Assembly: GCF_019075875.1 (NCBI RefSeq)
Contig: NZ_JAHOOZ010000001.1
Span: 4,712,001 to 4,776,000, forward strand
DNA: 64,000 nucleotides
Direction of reading: 5' to 3'
DNA from: Novosphingobium sp. G106
GTDB taxonomy: Bacteria; Pseudomonadota; Alphaproteobacteria; Sphingomonadales; Sphingomonadaceae
In this document: positions 32,435 to 40,190 of the stretch, piece after piece
How positions within the stretch are numbered: the first letter of the stretch is position 1
How the letters are laid out: every line of letters begins with the position of its first letter
The notes under the pieces: model-generated
Told to the model about the DNA's origin: nothing
Database searches by the model: none
Seen by the model: only the letters and a program-made list of their open reading frames with translations
Position numbers and translations under genes: made by a program

Positions 32435-33009
32435 GATGCGTCGCGGATCGATTTGTCGTCGTTCTCGACGCGAATGTCCTTTACCCTTTCCGCGTGAGGG
32501 ATGCCCTGCTCCGGTTTGCCGAAGCAGGGCTTTTCCGTGCTCGCTGGTCGCCGCGGATCATCGATGAATGGACGCGGAACCTTCTGGCCCACCGACCGGA
32601 CTTCAAACTCAGCATAAATCAGCAGGTCGCGGCAATGACGCTCGCGTTTCCCGAAGCCTGCGTGGATGGTGCCGACAGCTTGATAGACGGCCTCGATCTT
32701 CCCGATCCAGACGATCGGCACGTGTTGGCGACGGCGATTCGCACCGGCGCCGAACACATAATCACCGAGAATCTGCGGGACTTTCCGGATGACAGACTCG
32801 CTCCTTTCGGAATCACAGCAGTATCGGCCGACGACTTCCTGTCGAGCACGTTCGAACTGTATCCCGCCGAAGCATTGGCTGCCATGCGCTTGATGCGCCG
32901 GGACTACCGGAAACCTCCCTTCACGCCAGGCGAGTTCATCTTCGATCTCCAGACCAAGGGCATGCCGAAGCTCGCATCGATGCTCAAGGAGAACATAGAC
33001 GTCCTTTAG
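32431..33009 (+). CDS. PIN-domain ribonuclease-like toxin
   Basis: A 192-residue protein. PIN-fold acidic residues are visible: D13 in VVLDANVLYP, E46 in IIDEWTRNLL, and D94/D95 in PDPDDRHVLATAI, with the conserved ITENLRDFP following. Relatives are Mg2+-dependent RNases acting as toxins. The frame starts at TTG 32431, overlapping the antitoxin stop (TTGA); the next Met is far inside the domain, so this rare start is likely real and gives translational coupling. Confidence 0.88.
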   Translation: MRCVADRFVVVLDANVLYPFRVRDALLRFAEAGLFRARWSPRIIDEWTRNLLAHRPDFKLSINQQVAAMTLAFPEACVDGADSLIDGLDLPDPDDRHVLATAIRTGAEHIITENLRDFPDDRLAPFGITAVSADDFLSSTFELYPAEALAAMRLMRRDYRKPPFTPGEFIFDLQTKGMPKLASMLKENIDVL

Positions 33010-33141
33010 ATGCGCGAGACTGCTGCCGAAGCTTGGCGGAGAGTTGGGAATGATCGACCGGAATTGCCCCCAAATACCTAAGCGGGCGCGCTCGCACTCA
33101 TCGTCGCCGACTATTCGCAATGCTCGCCGATGATCTTCGGG

Positions 33142-33213
33142 CCAGGCTAGCTGACTCGAACACCTGACCTCACCAATAAGAATGGTGGGCTGTACTGACC
33201 GGGCTGAAGCGGC
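33142..33213 (-). pseudogene. tRNA-like remnant, related to tRNA-Thr with a CTT anticodon
   Basis: The minus strand resembles the tRNA-Thr at 24446-24518 over its whole length (TGCCGCTT at one end, GGTCAGGTGTTCGAGTCA in the T arm). The anticodon stem is intact (CACCA/TGGTG) with loop TTCTTAT, so the anticodon would read CTT (Lys). The 3' acceptor strand no longer pairs and the T stem has one mismatch. It is non-functional as it stands. Confidence 0.65.
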
Positions 33214-33360
33214 ATATAACCTGCGGCAGGGAGCGTTTCCCGCGGGGCGTTGGACGAGAGACTGTTTTACCCGCCGCACAGGGGGATTGCCTCTACCTCT
33301 TGCTGTCCAGGCACAGGCATCCGGCGACGTCGCTCTCCTAAAAGGCGGATAGGTCAATGC

Positions 33361-33573
33361 TCACCGGTTAGCGGATGGCGCCGCGATGGAAAGATCGCAG
33401 CCGAGTGTCATCAGCACCTGCAGGGCCTTACCTAGTTGGATCGTCGGCTTTCCGGCTTCGAGATCGACAATAAAGCGGGTGCCCACATTCGATGCTGCTG
33501 CAAGCTCATCTTGCCGCAGTCCTTGAGCCTTGCGTTCGCCTCGAACGATCCTGCCGATTTTGCGAGTGTCCAT
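33361..33573 (-). CDS. orphan HipB-like XRE repressor
   Basis: A 70-residue protein from ATG 33573. The Cro/C1-type HTH is IGRIVRGERKAQGLRQDELA then VGTRFIVDLEAGKPTIQLGK, followed by the short strand-forming tail LGCDLSIAAPS that in HipB binds the kinase HipA. No HipA gene follows downstream. Two palindromic sites lie at and upstream of the start. It may be a leftover antitoxin or a repressor of the integrase/excisionase region. Confidence 0.88.
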   Translation of the reverse strand: MDTRKIGRIVRGERKAQGLRQDELAAASNVGTRFIVDLEAGKPTIQLGKALQVLMTLGCDLSIAAPSANR

Positions 33574-33591
33574 ATTCCCGAGCGGGAATAT
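33572..33591. promoter_or_regulatory. HipB-like operator O1
   Basis: ATATTCCCG-AG-CGGGAATAT is a perfect 9-bp inverted repeat that overlaps the start codon of the repressor gene, suggesting autoregulation by blocking the start of the gene. Confidence 0.75.
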
Positions 33592-33617
33592 TCGCCGCAA
33601 TATATCAAATTTCAACC

Positions 33618-33643
33618 GGAATATTCCTGATCGGGAATATTCC
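33618..33643. promoter_or_regulatory. HipB-like operator O2
   Basis: GGAATATTCC-TGATCG-GGAATATTCC: two identical palindromic decamers 6 bp apart, with the same core as O1 (TTCC...GGAA). It lies 49 bp (centre to centre) upstream of O1, between the repressor and the excisionase gene. Confidence 0.75.
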
Positions 33644-33664
33644 AGTTTTAGCGTCGCTTCTCGT

Positions 33665-33844
33665 TCACGTGGCTGGCCGGCCCGGAGCGCCGTCCAATGC
33701 TTTCAGCGAAGCCACCCTCACCAACCGGCGAGAACCGATCTTCACCGTCTCGACCTGACCTTCGTCCATCAATCGATACATTGTAGTGCGGCCGAGCCCG
33801 ACTAGCCGGCACGCTTCATTTACCGACACAAACACTGTTTCCAT
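33665..33844 (-). CDS. AlpA/excisionase-type DNA-binding protein
   Basis: A 59-residue protein from ATG 33844 (AAGGGTGAGG upstream): METVFVSVNEACRLVGLGRT, then TMYRLMDEGQVETVKIGSRR and LVRVASLKAL. This is the classic winged-helix excisionase pattern (sVxEAcrLvGLgRTTxYrLmdeG...kiGsRRLv). It lies downstream of the tyrosine integrase on the same strand, and probably helps excision of the element or activates its genes. Confidence 0.9.
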   Translation of the reverse strand: METVFVSVNEACRLVGLGRTTMYRLMDEGQVETVKIGSRRLVRVASLKALDGAPGRPAT

Positions 33845-34117
33845 GATGCCCTCACCCTTGTTGTGTGCGGGGGAAAACCTGCGCCGGGCGAGCAGTGCGA
33901 TCGAGGCGGAAAAGGTAAGCGTCGGCCAAGAAATCAGCGTTCGCGCTTTGATGCGTTGGCCCTAGTATCTTACGTGCGAGCCAATGTCGGTCACCGATCT
34001 GGACCCCAACACCCGACATTTCGGCCACGTTTTGACCGTTGCCGCGCAGTGAAGCCCCCAATCTGGCCCCCAGCGTTATGAGAGGCCTCCTGCCGAAAAA
34101 TCGCATGCGGTCGGGCG

Positions 34118-35350
34118 TTAGCGAGGACGACGCGCCCCGAATTTCGGCTTCAGCACTGTCGCACCGTCGCGAAGCTGGTCGAGTTCGTCAGACCAGAATT
34201 GCATCATGGTAACGCGTTCGTCCCAATATTCTCCGCGCGTGTAGGCGCGGCGCACACCATCGTTCTCCATGTGCGCGAGCTGCCGTTCGATCGCGTCCGG
34301 ATTGAAACGACCGGTCTCGTTGAGAAGCGTCGCAGCCATCGCCCGGAAACCGTGGGCGGTCATCTGTTCCTGGCTGAAGCCGAGCGCGCGCAGCGCTCCG
34401 TTGACGGTGTTTTCCGACATGGGTCGGGCTCCGGTCCGGAACGACGGGAAGCAGTATCGGCCATCGCCCGTCAATTCCCACAGGGCCTCGAAGTAGTCGG
34501 TCACCTGTGCCGACAACGGCACGCGGTGAGGCCGGCGCATCTTCATCTTCTCGGCAGGGATGCTCCACACCCCTTTCTCGAAATCGAACTCGCTCCACTC
34601 TGCGTGTCGAAGCTCGCCCGGCCGCACGAACAGATGTGCTGACAGGCGCAAGGCAAAGAGCGTGATTGCATGGCCGGTGTAGCCTTCGATCGCGCGCATG
34701 AGACCGCCAGCTCCATCGGACGTCGTGATGGCCGCAAGATGCTTGGCCTTGGGTACGGTGAGCGCGCCTCGCAGGTCGCCGGCGGGATCGCGTTCGGCCC
34801 TGGTCGTCGCGATGGCATAGCGGAACACCCGGCTGAGCACGCTGCGCATCCTGCGGGCGCTCTCATGGCGGCCCGTCGCCTCCACGCTCCTGAGCGCAGC
34901 TAAGACTTCCTGGGCGGTGATCTTGGCGATCGGACGGTTGCCGATCTTCGGATAGGCCTTGTCGAGCAGCCAGCGGATCTTGCTGAGAGTGATCTCGGCC
35001 ATGCCTTCGCGCTCGTTCTTCGCCGTCCACTCGATCGCGACGGTCTTGAAGGTGTCGTTCTCCTCGACGCGCGCGCGGGCGGCATCCAGTTTCTTCTGGT
35101 GCGAAGGATCAGTGCCCGCGGCGAGGAGTCTTCGGGCGTCGGTCAGCCGCTCCCTTGCATCGGCAAGGCTAACTTCCGGCCATGCGCCGAAGGCGAGCGT
35201 GCGGTTCTTGTCGAGATAGCGATAGTTGAAACGCCACAGCTTCGAGCCGTTCGGCCGGACAAGAAGATAGAGACCTCGGCCATCGGAAAGCTTATAGTCC
35301 CGGTCCCGGGACTTGGCGTTGGCCACGTTGGTCGCGAAAAGGGTGTTCAT
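34118..35350 (-). CDS. tyrosine recombinase (phage/island integrase)
   Basis: A 410-residue, P4-type integrase from ATG 35350 (GGGGAAGA upstream). The N-terminal DUF4102 arm-binding domain is YKLSDGRGLYLLVRPNGSKL, then LAFGAWPEVSLADARERLTD, followed by a core-binding domain. The catalytic domain has R in LFVRPGELRHAEW, the HxxR box AHGFRAMAATLL and the nucleophile in RRAYTRGEYWDER. It is encoded beside tRNA-Leu with its start facing the tRNA 3' end, the usual arrangement for elements integrated at a tRNA. Confidence 0.96.
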   Translation of the reverse strand: MNTLFATNVANAKSRDRDYKLSDGRGLYLLVRPNGSKLWRFNYRYLDKNRTLAFGAWPEVSLADARERLTDARRLLAAGTDPSHQKKLDAARARVEENDTFKTVAIEWTAKNEREGMAEITLSKIRWLLDKAYPKIGNRPIAKITAQEVLAALRSVEATGRHESARRMRSVLSRVFRYAIATTRAERDPAGDLRGALTVPKAKHLAAITTSDGAGGLMRAIEGYTGHAITLFALRLSAHLFVRPGELRHAEWSEFDFEKGVWSIPAEKMKMRRPHRVPLSAQVTDYFEALWELTGDGRYCFPSFRTGARPMSENTVNGALRALGFSQEQMTAHGFRAMAATLLNETGRFNPDAIERQLAHMENDGVRRAYTRGEYWDERVTMMQFWSDELDQLRDGATVLKPKFGARRPR

Positions 35351-35516
35351 CGATGGTATCTTCCCCGCGAAAGGGAGGAAAACGATACCGTCGGACATAC
35401 CCGAATTGTTCCCGATTGGTGCCGTATCCGCCCGGATTTGACTGGACGGTTATAGCACAGGAAACGGCTGAAATCAGCCATTCTCCGGACGTCTATGGAC
35501 GTTCCAGGAGAACAAA

Positions 35517-35603
35517 TGGTGCCCAGAAGAGGACTCGAACCTCCACGCCCTTGCGAGCGCCAGCACCTGAAGCTGGTGCGTCTACCAATTCCGCCATCTG
35601 GGC
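35517..35603 (-). tRNA. tRNA-Leu (anticodon CAG)
   Basis: A class II cloverleaf on the minus strand with encoded CCA: acceptor GCCCAGA/TCTGGGC, anticodon arm CCAGC-TTCAGGT-GCTGG, a long variable arm and T arm GAGG-TTCGAGT-CCTC. It is the likely attachment site for the neighbouring integrase. Confidence 0.96.
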
Positions 35604-35820
35604 ACGGGGTAGGGGGCGGCCTTTAGAGGCGAGAGTCGGGACCTGTCAACAGCGACGTGAACTGCGCCGCGATTCCGCTGCGGTTTGGCGATCCGGGTAT
35701 CGTGCTCGCCAGCCGGGAGGGGGTGAAGTGCCCGCCGCGTGAGCCGACCCGTTGGCTGGGGTAAAGCGAAATTAACCATGAATCGGCGATTTTACCCCTG
35801 TCAGAAAGGGAATGTGCATC

Positions 35821-36123
35821 ATGTGGCTTGCCCCTAGCACGACCGAGATTTGCGTGGTCGCCAGTGCTCCAGCGTCGGTCATCGGACCCCGCGGCGAAAG
35901 GCTGACTCTGGCGGCTTTGCCCACGCCCGGCAGACTCCGCTGGAACGTCCGCCGCAAGGCCGAGGTCGTGGCGGCGGTCGACGGTGGCCTGCTGACCCTG
36001 CGCGAGGCCTGCAAGCGCTATGGCCTCGATCTGGAGGAACTGCTCGACTGGCAGCGCGCGGTCGAGCGCTGGGGCTGGCACGGCCTGCGCGTGACCAAGC
36101 TTCAGCAATATCGCAACCAGTAA
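35821..36123 (+). CDS. sciP: DUF1153/SciP-type CtrA inhibitor
   Basis: About 100 residues. SciP binds CtrA at promoters and blocks transcription in G1 in Caulobacter. The core VIGPRGERLTLAALP, then RWNVRRKAEVVAAVDGGLLT, LREACKRYGLDLEELLDWQR and HGLRVTKLQQYRN is characteristic. Starts at 35812 and 35821 are both possible; the second has the better spacing to AAAGGGAA. An imperfect CtrA-like half site (TTAACCATGAA) lies upstream, consistent with cell-cycle control. Confidence 0.9.
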   Translation: MWLAPSTTEICVVASAPASVIGPRGERLTLAALPTPGRLRWNVRRKAEVVAAVDGGLLTLREACKRYGLDLEELLDWQRAVERWGWHGLRVTKLQQYRNQ

Positions 36124-36192
36124 GGACGCCCACAACGGCCGGCAAATCTGTCTGAGCGGGCGGCCTGGCGATAACGGGCGGGAGTGAGAAAA

Positions 36193-36265
36193 TGGATGCC
36201 CCGCGAGGATCGAACCTCGATAGACGGAATCAGAATCCGTAGTCTTACCATTAGACGACGGGGCA
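36193..36265 (-). tRNA. tRNA-Gln (anticodon CTG)
   Basis: Minus-strand cloverleaf with encoded CCA: acceptor TGCCCCG/CGGGGCA, anticodon arm ACGGA-TTCTGAT-TCCGT, T arm CGAGG-TTCGATC-CCTCG. Confidence 0.95.
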
Positions 36266-36397
36266 ACAGGCGGGTGCCTCTAGGCGCCGAGTCGAGCGCC
36301 GTCAAGACGCTGCACTTGCCCCTTTGCTGCACTGCGGCTAGCATCACGTCAGGTACCCGTCGCATTCGGCGGGAAAACGATAACGAGTGCATTGACC

Positions 36398-37630
36398 ATG
36401 GCGGAACAGCTTCCGCCGGCAGCGCGCGCCAAGGTGTCGGGCGACAGGGGCCCGGCGCCGGACGAGCGTGAAGCCGACGTAAACGATTCAGTGCCCCCGG
36501 TCTCGCCCTCACGGCCGGCCGGCGGCGGGGCATCCAGGAACGAACAGCCGCAGCGTTCGCCTTCCGGCGAGGAGCGGCGTGTCGAGGCCGGGCGTCAGGC
36601 CCCCAATCCCCGACAGGCCTACGCGGCGATCGATCTCGGCACCAACAACTGCCGGCTGCTTATCGCGCGGCCGTCGGGCGAGAACTTCATCGTCATCGAC
36701 GCGTTCAGCCGTGTCGTGCGACTGGGCGAGGGCCTGGCGCAGACGGGTCGGCTCAGCCAGGAGGCGATGGACCGCGCGTTGGCCGCGTTGCACGTTTGCG
36801 CCGACAAGCTCTGTCGCCGCTCCGTGCAACTGGCCCGCTCGGTCGCCACCGAAGCCTGCCGCCGCGCCGAGAACGGGGCCGAATTCATCGAGCGCGTCAA
36901 GCAGGAGACCGGCATCGCGCTCGACATCATCAGTGCGCGCGAGGAAGCACGGCTCGCGGTGCTGGGCTGCCATATTCTGCTGGAACCCGGCGCCGGCCCG
37001 GCGATGATCTTCGACATCGGCGGCGGTTCGACCGAACTGGTGTTGATCGACAGCACGGAGCCGGTGCCGCACATCCTCGACTGGCAATCGGTACCCTGGG
37101 GCGTGGTGTCGCTGACCGAAACCTGTGGCCCCGAAGGCGAGAGCCATGCCGACCGCGTCGCGCGCTATATCCGCATGCGCGAGCTGGTCAGCGACAGCTT
37201 CGCGCCCTTCGCCGACCGCACGGCGCGGGTCCGTGCGGCCGAGCCGGCTGGCGGCCCGCTGCGCTTGCTCGGCACGAGCGGCACGGTGACGACGCTCGCC
37301 AGCCTCCACCTTGACCTGCCGCAATACGACCGCCGCGCGGTCGACGGCCTGATCGTGCCGGCGGATTCGATGCGGGCGATCTCGACGCGGTTGTCATCGA
37401 TGTCGATGGCTGAGCGCCGCGAGCTGCCCTGCATCGGCCGCGAGCGTGCCGACCTGGTGGTGGCGGGCTGTGCGATCCTCGAGGCGATCCTCGACATCTG
37501 GCCGGCCGACCGGCTCGGCGTCGCCGACCGCGGCATTCGCGAGGGCATCCTGCGCAGCCTGATCGCGGCGAACGGGCAAGGCGAGAAGCTGCGCGCAGAA
37601 CTGCGCCGCTTGCGTCACGATCCATCGTGA
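36398..37630 (+). CDS. ppx: exopolyphosphatase / guanosine pentaphosphatase (Ppx/GppA)
   Basis: About 410 residues. It hydrolyses polyphosphate or pppGpp and so touches the stringent and phosphate responses. The ASKHA phosphate loops are visible: YAAIDLGTNNCRLLIARP at about residue 76 and MIFDIGGGSTELVLID near 208, with SVATEACRRAENG between. The first 70 residues are Pro/Gly-rich, disordered and not part of the family. The stop overlaps the rlmE start (GTGA), a pairing seen widely in sphingomonads. Confidence 0.93.
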   Translation: MAEQLPPAARAKVSGDRGPAPDEREADVNDSVPPVSPSRPAGGGASRNEQPQRSPSGEERRVEAGRQAPNPRQAYAAIDLGTNNCRLLIARPSGENFIVIDAFSRVVRLGEGLAQTGRLSQEAMDRALAALHVCADKLCRRSVQLARSVATEACRRAENGAEFIERVKQETGIALDIISAREEARLAVLGCHILLEPGAGPAMIFDIGGGSTELVLIDSTEPVPHILDWQSVPWGVVSLTETCGPEGESHADRVARYIRMRELVSDSFAPFADRTARVRAAEPAGGPLRLLGTSGTVTTLASLHLDLPQYDRRAVDGLIVPADSMRAISTRLSSMSMAERRELPCIGRERADLVVAGCAILEAILDIWPADRLGVADRGIREGILRSLIAANGQGEKLRAELRRLRHDPS

Positions 37631-38286
37631 GCCGCTCGGGACGCGATCCGGGCGAGCGGCTCAAGACTGCCAAGAAGCGCACCGCCAGTTCGGCGCGCTG
37701 GCTGTCGCGGCAGATCAACGACCCCTATGTCAAGAAGGCCAGGGCCGATGGCTACCGCAGCCGCGCAGCTTACAAGCTGGCCGAGCTGGACGACAAGTTC
37801 GCCCTGCTCAAGGGCGTGACGCGCGCGGTCGACCTCGGCATCGCCCCGGGCGGCTGGAGCCAGATCGTTCGCCAGCGTAGCCCGAAGGCCAGGGTCGTGG
37901 GCATCGACCTGCTGCCGACCGAACCGATCGAGGGCGTGACGATCTTCCAGATGGACTTCATGGCCGACGAGGCGCCGGCGGCGCTGGAAGAGGCGCTGGA
38001 AGGCGCGCCCGACCTCGTCCTGTCGGACATGGCGGCGAATACGGTGGGCCACAAGCAGACCGACCATTTGCGCACCATGGGCCTGGTCGAGACGGCTGCG
38101 GACTTCGCCATCTCCACCCTCGCACCCGGCGGGGCCTTCGTCGCCAAGGTGCTGGCAGGCGGCACCGACACGCAGCTGCTGGCACTGCTCAAGAAGCACT
38201 TCACCACGGTCAAGCACGCCAAGCCACCGGCGAGCCGCAAGGATTCCTCCGAGTGGTACGTGATCGCCCAGGGGTTCAAGGGCTAA
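37627..38286 (+). CDS. rlmE: 23S rRNA 2'-O-ribose U2552 methyltransferase
   Basis: A 219-residue FtsJ/RlmE methyltransferase that modifies U2552 of the 23S rRNA A-loop during 50S assembly. It has the signature YKLAELDDKFALLKGV then AVDLGIAPGGWSQIV (SAM motif), DLVLSDMAANTVGH and FVAKVLAGG, carrying the K-D-K-E catalytic set. It begins at GTG 37627, overlapping ppx by 4 bp. The Lys/Arg-rich N-terminus (LKTAKKRTASSARWLSRQIN) is typical. Confidence 0.96.
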   Translation: MSRSGRDPGERLKTAKKRTASSARWLSRQINDPYVKKARADGYRSRAAYKLAELDDKFALLKGVTRAVDLGIAPGGWSQIVRQRSPKARVVGIDLLPTEPIEGVTIFQMDFMADEAPAALEEALEGAPDLVLSDMAANTVGHKQTDHLRTMGLVETAADFAISTLAPGGAFVAKVLAGGTDTQLLALLKKHFTTVKHAKPPASRKDSSEWYVIAQGFKG

Positions 38287-38306
38287 CTGCCCCCCCATCT
38301 CAATCC

Positions 38307-38401
38307 CGTCTTCCGTGCGAAGGCAGGGGTCTAGATGAGCCTGCAAAAGCGAAAGGTGTCAGCGCAGCGTCAGCTAGACGCCTGCCTTCGCAGGGGAGAC
38401 G
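38307..38401. repeat. REP-like inverted repeat
   Basis: Arms 38307-38334 and 38374-38401 match at 25 of 28 positions as an inverted repeat (core CTAGACxCCTGCCTTCGCA), with a 39-nt loop. It lies just after rlmE. Repeats with this GCCTGCCTTCGCA core are common between genes in sphingomonads. Confidence 0.7.
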
Positions 38402-38444
38402 GGGAGGCAGAGTGGTGCCTTGCAGGCCTATTCGCCGTACAAAC

Positions 38445-38482
38445 AAAAAGGGCGCCCCGCCTTGTAGCGGGGCGCCCTTTTT
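38445..38482. terminator. bidirectional intrinsic terminator
   Basis: AAAAAGGGCGCCCCGC, loop CTTGTA, GCGGGGCGCCCTTTTT: a perfect 16-bp stem with T-runs in both directions. It separates the convergent rlmE and cytochrome c genes and ends both. Confidence 0.9.
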
Positions 38483-38499
38483 GTTTGGCCATCCGAAGC

Positions 38500-39138
38500 T
38501 TACTTCTTGGCGGCTTCCGCGGCCGGAGCGGCTGCCGCGGCAGTGCCCTCGGCGGGCTTGGCTGCAGCGTCCTTGCCAGCGGCGGCGGGTGCTGCGCCAG
38601 CGGCCGGAGCGGCGGGCAGCGGCAGGTTCGAACCCTGCGTGTTCAGCCAGGCGATCAGGTTGGCGCGGTCTTCGGCGCTCGAAAGGCCGGCGAAAGTCAT
38701 CTTGGTGCCCGGCGCGAAGGCCTTGGGATTGTGCAGCCACTGGTTGAGGCTGGCGAAGTCCCAGGTACCGCCCTTGCTCTTCAGTCCATCCGAGAAGGCG
38801 AAGCCGCCACGGCCCTCGGCGATGTGATCGCCGACGACGCCGTAGAGGTTCGGGCCGATGCCGTTGGCACCGCCCTGGTTGAAAGTGTGGCACGAGGTGC
38901 ACTTCTTCGAAATGCCTTCGCCCTTGGCCGGATCGGCCTTGGCCAGCAGCGCCTCGATCGGCTCTTCGGTCTTGCCGCCTTCGCCCGACTTGACCACGCC
39001 TTCGATCTCGTAGCCCATCTTGTGGGGCGGGTGGTTCTTGTCGGCCTCGAAGTAGTGGCTGCTCAGGCTCGACAGGCCGAATGCGACGATGCCCGAAAAA
39101 AGTGCCCAGCCGGCAATGGTGTTGAAACGATCGTCCAT
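38500..39138 (-). CDS. membrane-anchored cytochrome c (CycM/c552-like)
   Basis: A 212-residue protein. An N-terminal uncleaved membrane anchor (TIAGWALFSGIVAFGLSSLS) leads to a class I cytochrome c domain: heme motif C80-TSC-H84 (KKCTSCHTFNQGG), GPNLYGVVG, and axial Met147 in PGTKMTFAG. The C-terminus is a long Ala/Pro-rich tail (AAPAAGAAPAAAGKDAAAKP). It probably carries electrons from the bc1 complex to a terminal oxidase, as CycM does. Confidence 0.93.
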   Translation of the reverse strand: MDDRFNTIAGWALFSGIVAFGLSSLSSHYFEADKNHPPHKMGYEIEGVVKSGEGGKTEEPIEALLAKADPAKGEGISKKCTSCHTFNQGGANGIGPNLYGVVGDHIAEGRGGFAFSDGLKSKGGTWDFASLNQWLHNPKAFAPGTKMTFAGLSSAEDRANLIAWLNTQGSNLPLPAAPAAGAAPAAAGKDAAAKPAEGTAAAAAPAAEAAKK

Positions 39139-39255
39139 TGAAAAAGCCCCGTGGGAAGTGCCTGTTGCGGTTTGGGCGCCGCTCTAGTCAGCGGATGTGG
39201 CGAGCGCAAGGGCCATTGCGGGATTCGCTGCAGGTGCGTAAGCGGCCGCTCTATT

Positions 39256-40149
39256 ATGCACAGCTTTCCCGAACCCGCCGTAGCCCTGGTCGACGAGATG
39301 ACGAACGCCGCTGCCGCCGATCCCGCGCGGGCGGTGTCGTTCCAGGGCGCGCCCGGCTGCAACGGCCACCGCGCCGCGCTCGAATATGCGCCGGGCTGCC
39401 TACCGCTGCCGTGCTTTGCCTTCGAGGACGCGCTCGACGCCGTGAAGGAAGGCCGCGCCGCGCGGGCGATCATCCCGATCGAGAATTCGCAGCACGGCCG
39501 CGTCGCCGACATCCATTTCCTGCTGCCCGAGAGCGAGCTCTATATCGTCGGCGAGCATTTCCTTTCGATCCAACACGCCCTGATGGCGCTTACGGACGGA
39601 CCGTTCGCTGCCGCCTATAGCCACCCGCAAGCGCTCGGTCAGTCGCGCCACTACCTGCGCGAACGCGGCATCGTGCCGATGTCCTATGCCGATACCGCAG
39701 GGGCAGCGGCCTTCGTCAAGGAGCAGGGCGATACAGCGGCCTGTGCCATCGCCCCGGCGCTGGCAGCCGAGCTCTATGGGTTGAAGATCATCGAGCAGAA
39801 CGTCGAGGATGCGGCCGACAACACGACGCGCTTCGTCATGCTGGCGAAGAAGCCGCTCGATCCGGCCGAGCTCAACGGCGTGCAGGCGATGACGACGTTC
39901 GTCTTCGAGGTGAAGAACATCCCGGCGGCGCTCTACAAGGCGCTCGGCGGCTTCGCCACCAACGGCGTCAACATGACCAAGCTCGAGTCCTACCAGAAGG
40001 GCGCGAGCTTCGCGGCGACGACCTTCTTTGCCGACATCGAAGGCGCCCCCGGCGATGCCGCGATCGACCGCGCGATCGAGGAACTGGCGTTCCACTGCAA
40101 GGACTTGCGGATCCTCGGCACTTACCAGCAGGCTCGAAAGCGGGGCTAA
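39256..40149 (+). CDS. pheA: prephenate dehydratase
   Basis: A 297-residue, monofunctional enzyme converting prephenate to phenylpyruvate in phenylalanine synthesis. The N-terminal catalytic domain has VSFQGAPGCNGHRAALEYAP, IIPIENSQHGRVADIHFLLP and NTTRFVMLAKK (the TRF motif). The C-terminal ACT domain begins at about 215 (TTFVFEVKNIPAALYKALGG) with the Phe-binding ESYQKG (usually ESRP). ATG 39256 is chosen; the frame is open further upstream without family similarity. Chorismate mutase is not fused. Confidence 0.95.
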   Translation: MHSFPEPAVALVDEMTNAAAADPARAVSFQGAPGCNGHRAALEYAPGCLPLPCFAFEDALDAVKEGRAARAIIPIENSQHGRVADIHFLLPESELYIVGEHFLSIQHALMALTDGPFAAAYSHPQALGQSRHYLRERGIVPMSYADTAGAAAFVKEQGDTAACAIAPALAAELYGLKIIEQNVEDAADNTTRFVMLAKKPLDPAELNGVQAMTTFVFEVKNIPAALYKALGGFATNGVNMTKLESYQKGASFAATTFFADIEGAPGDAAIDRAIEELAFHCKDLRILGTYQQARKRG

Positions 40150-40190
40150 GTGCGCTTGCCCTTCGCTGGGCCGCATGTCACCAAGCGTGT

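Noticed and set aside
33009..33361. A hipA kinase gene after hipB
   Set aside because: No frame of suitable length or sequence exists downstream of the repressor; only the tRNA remnant is there.
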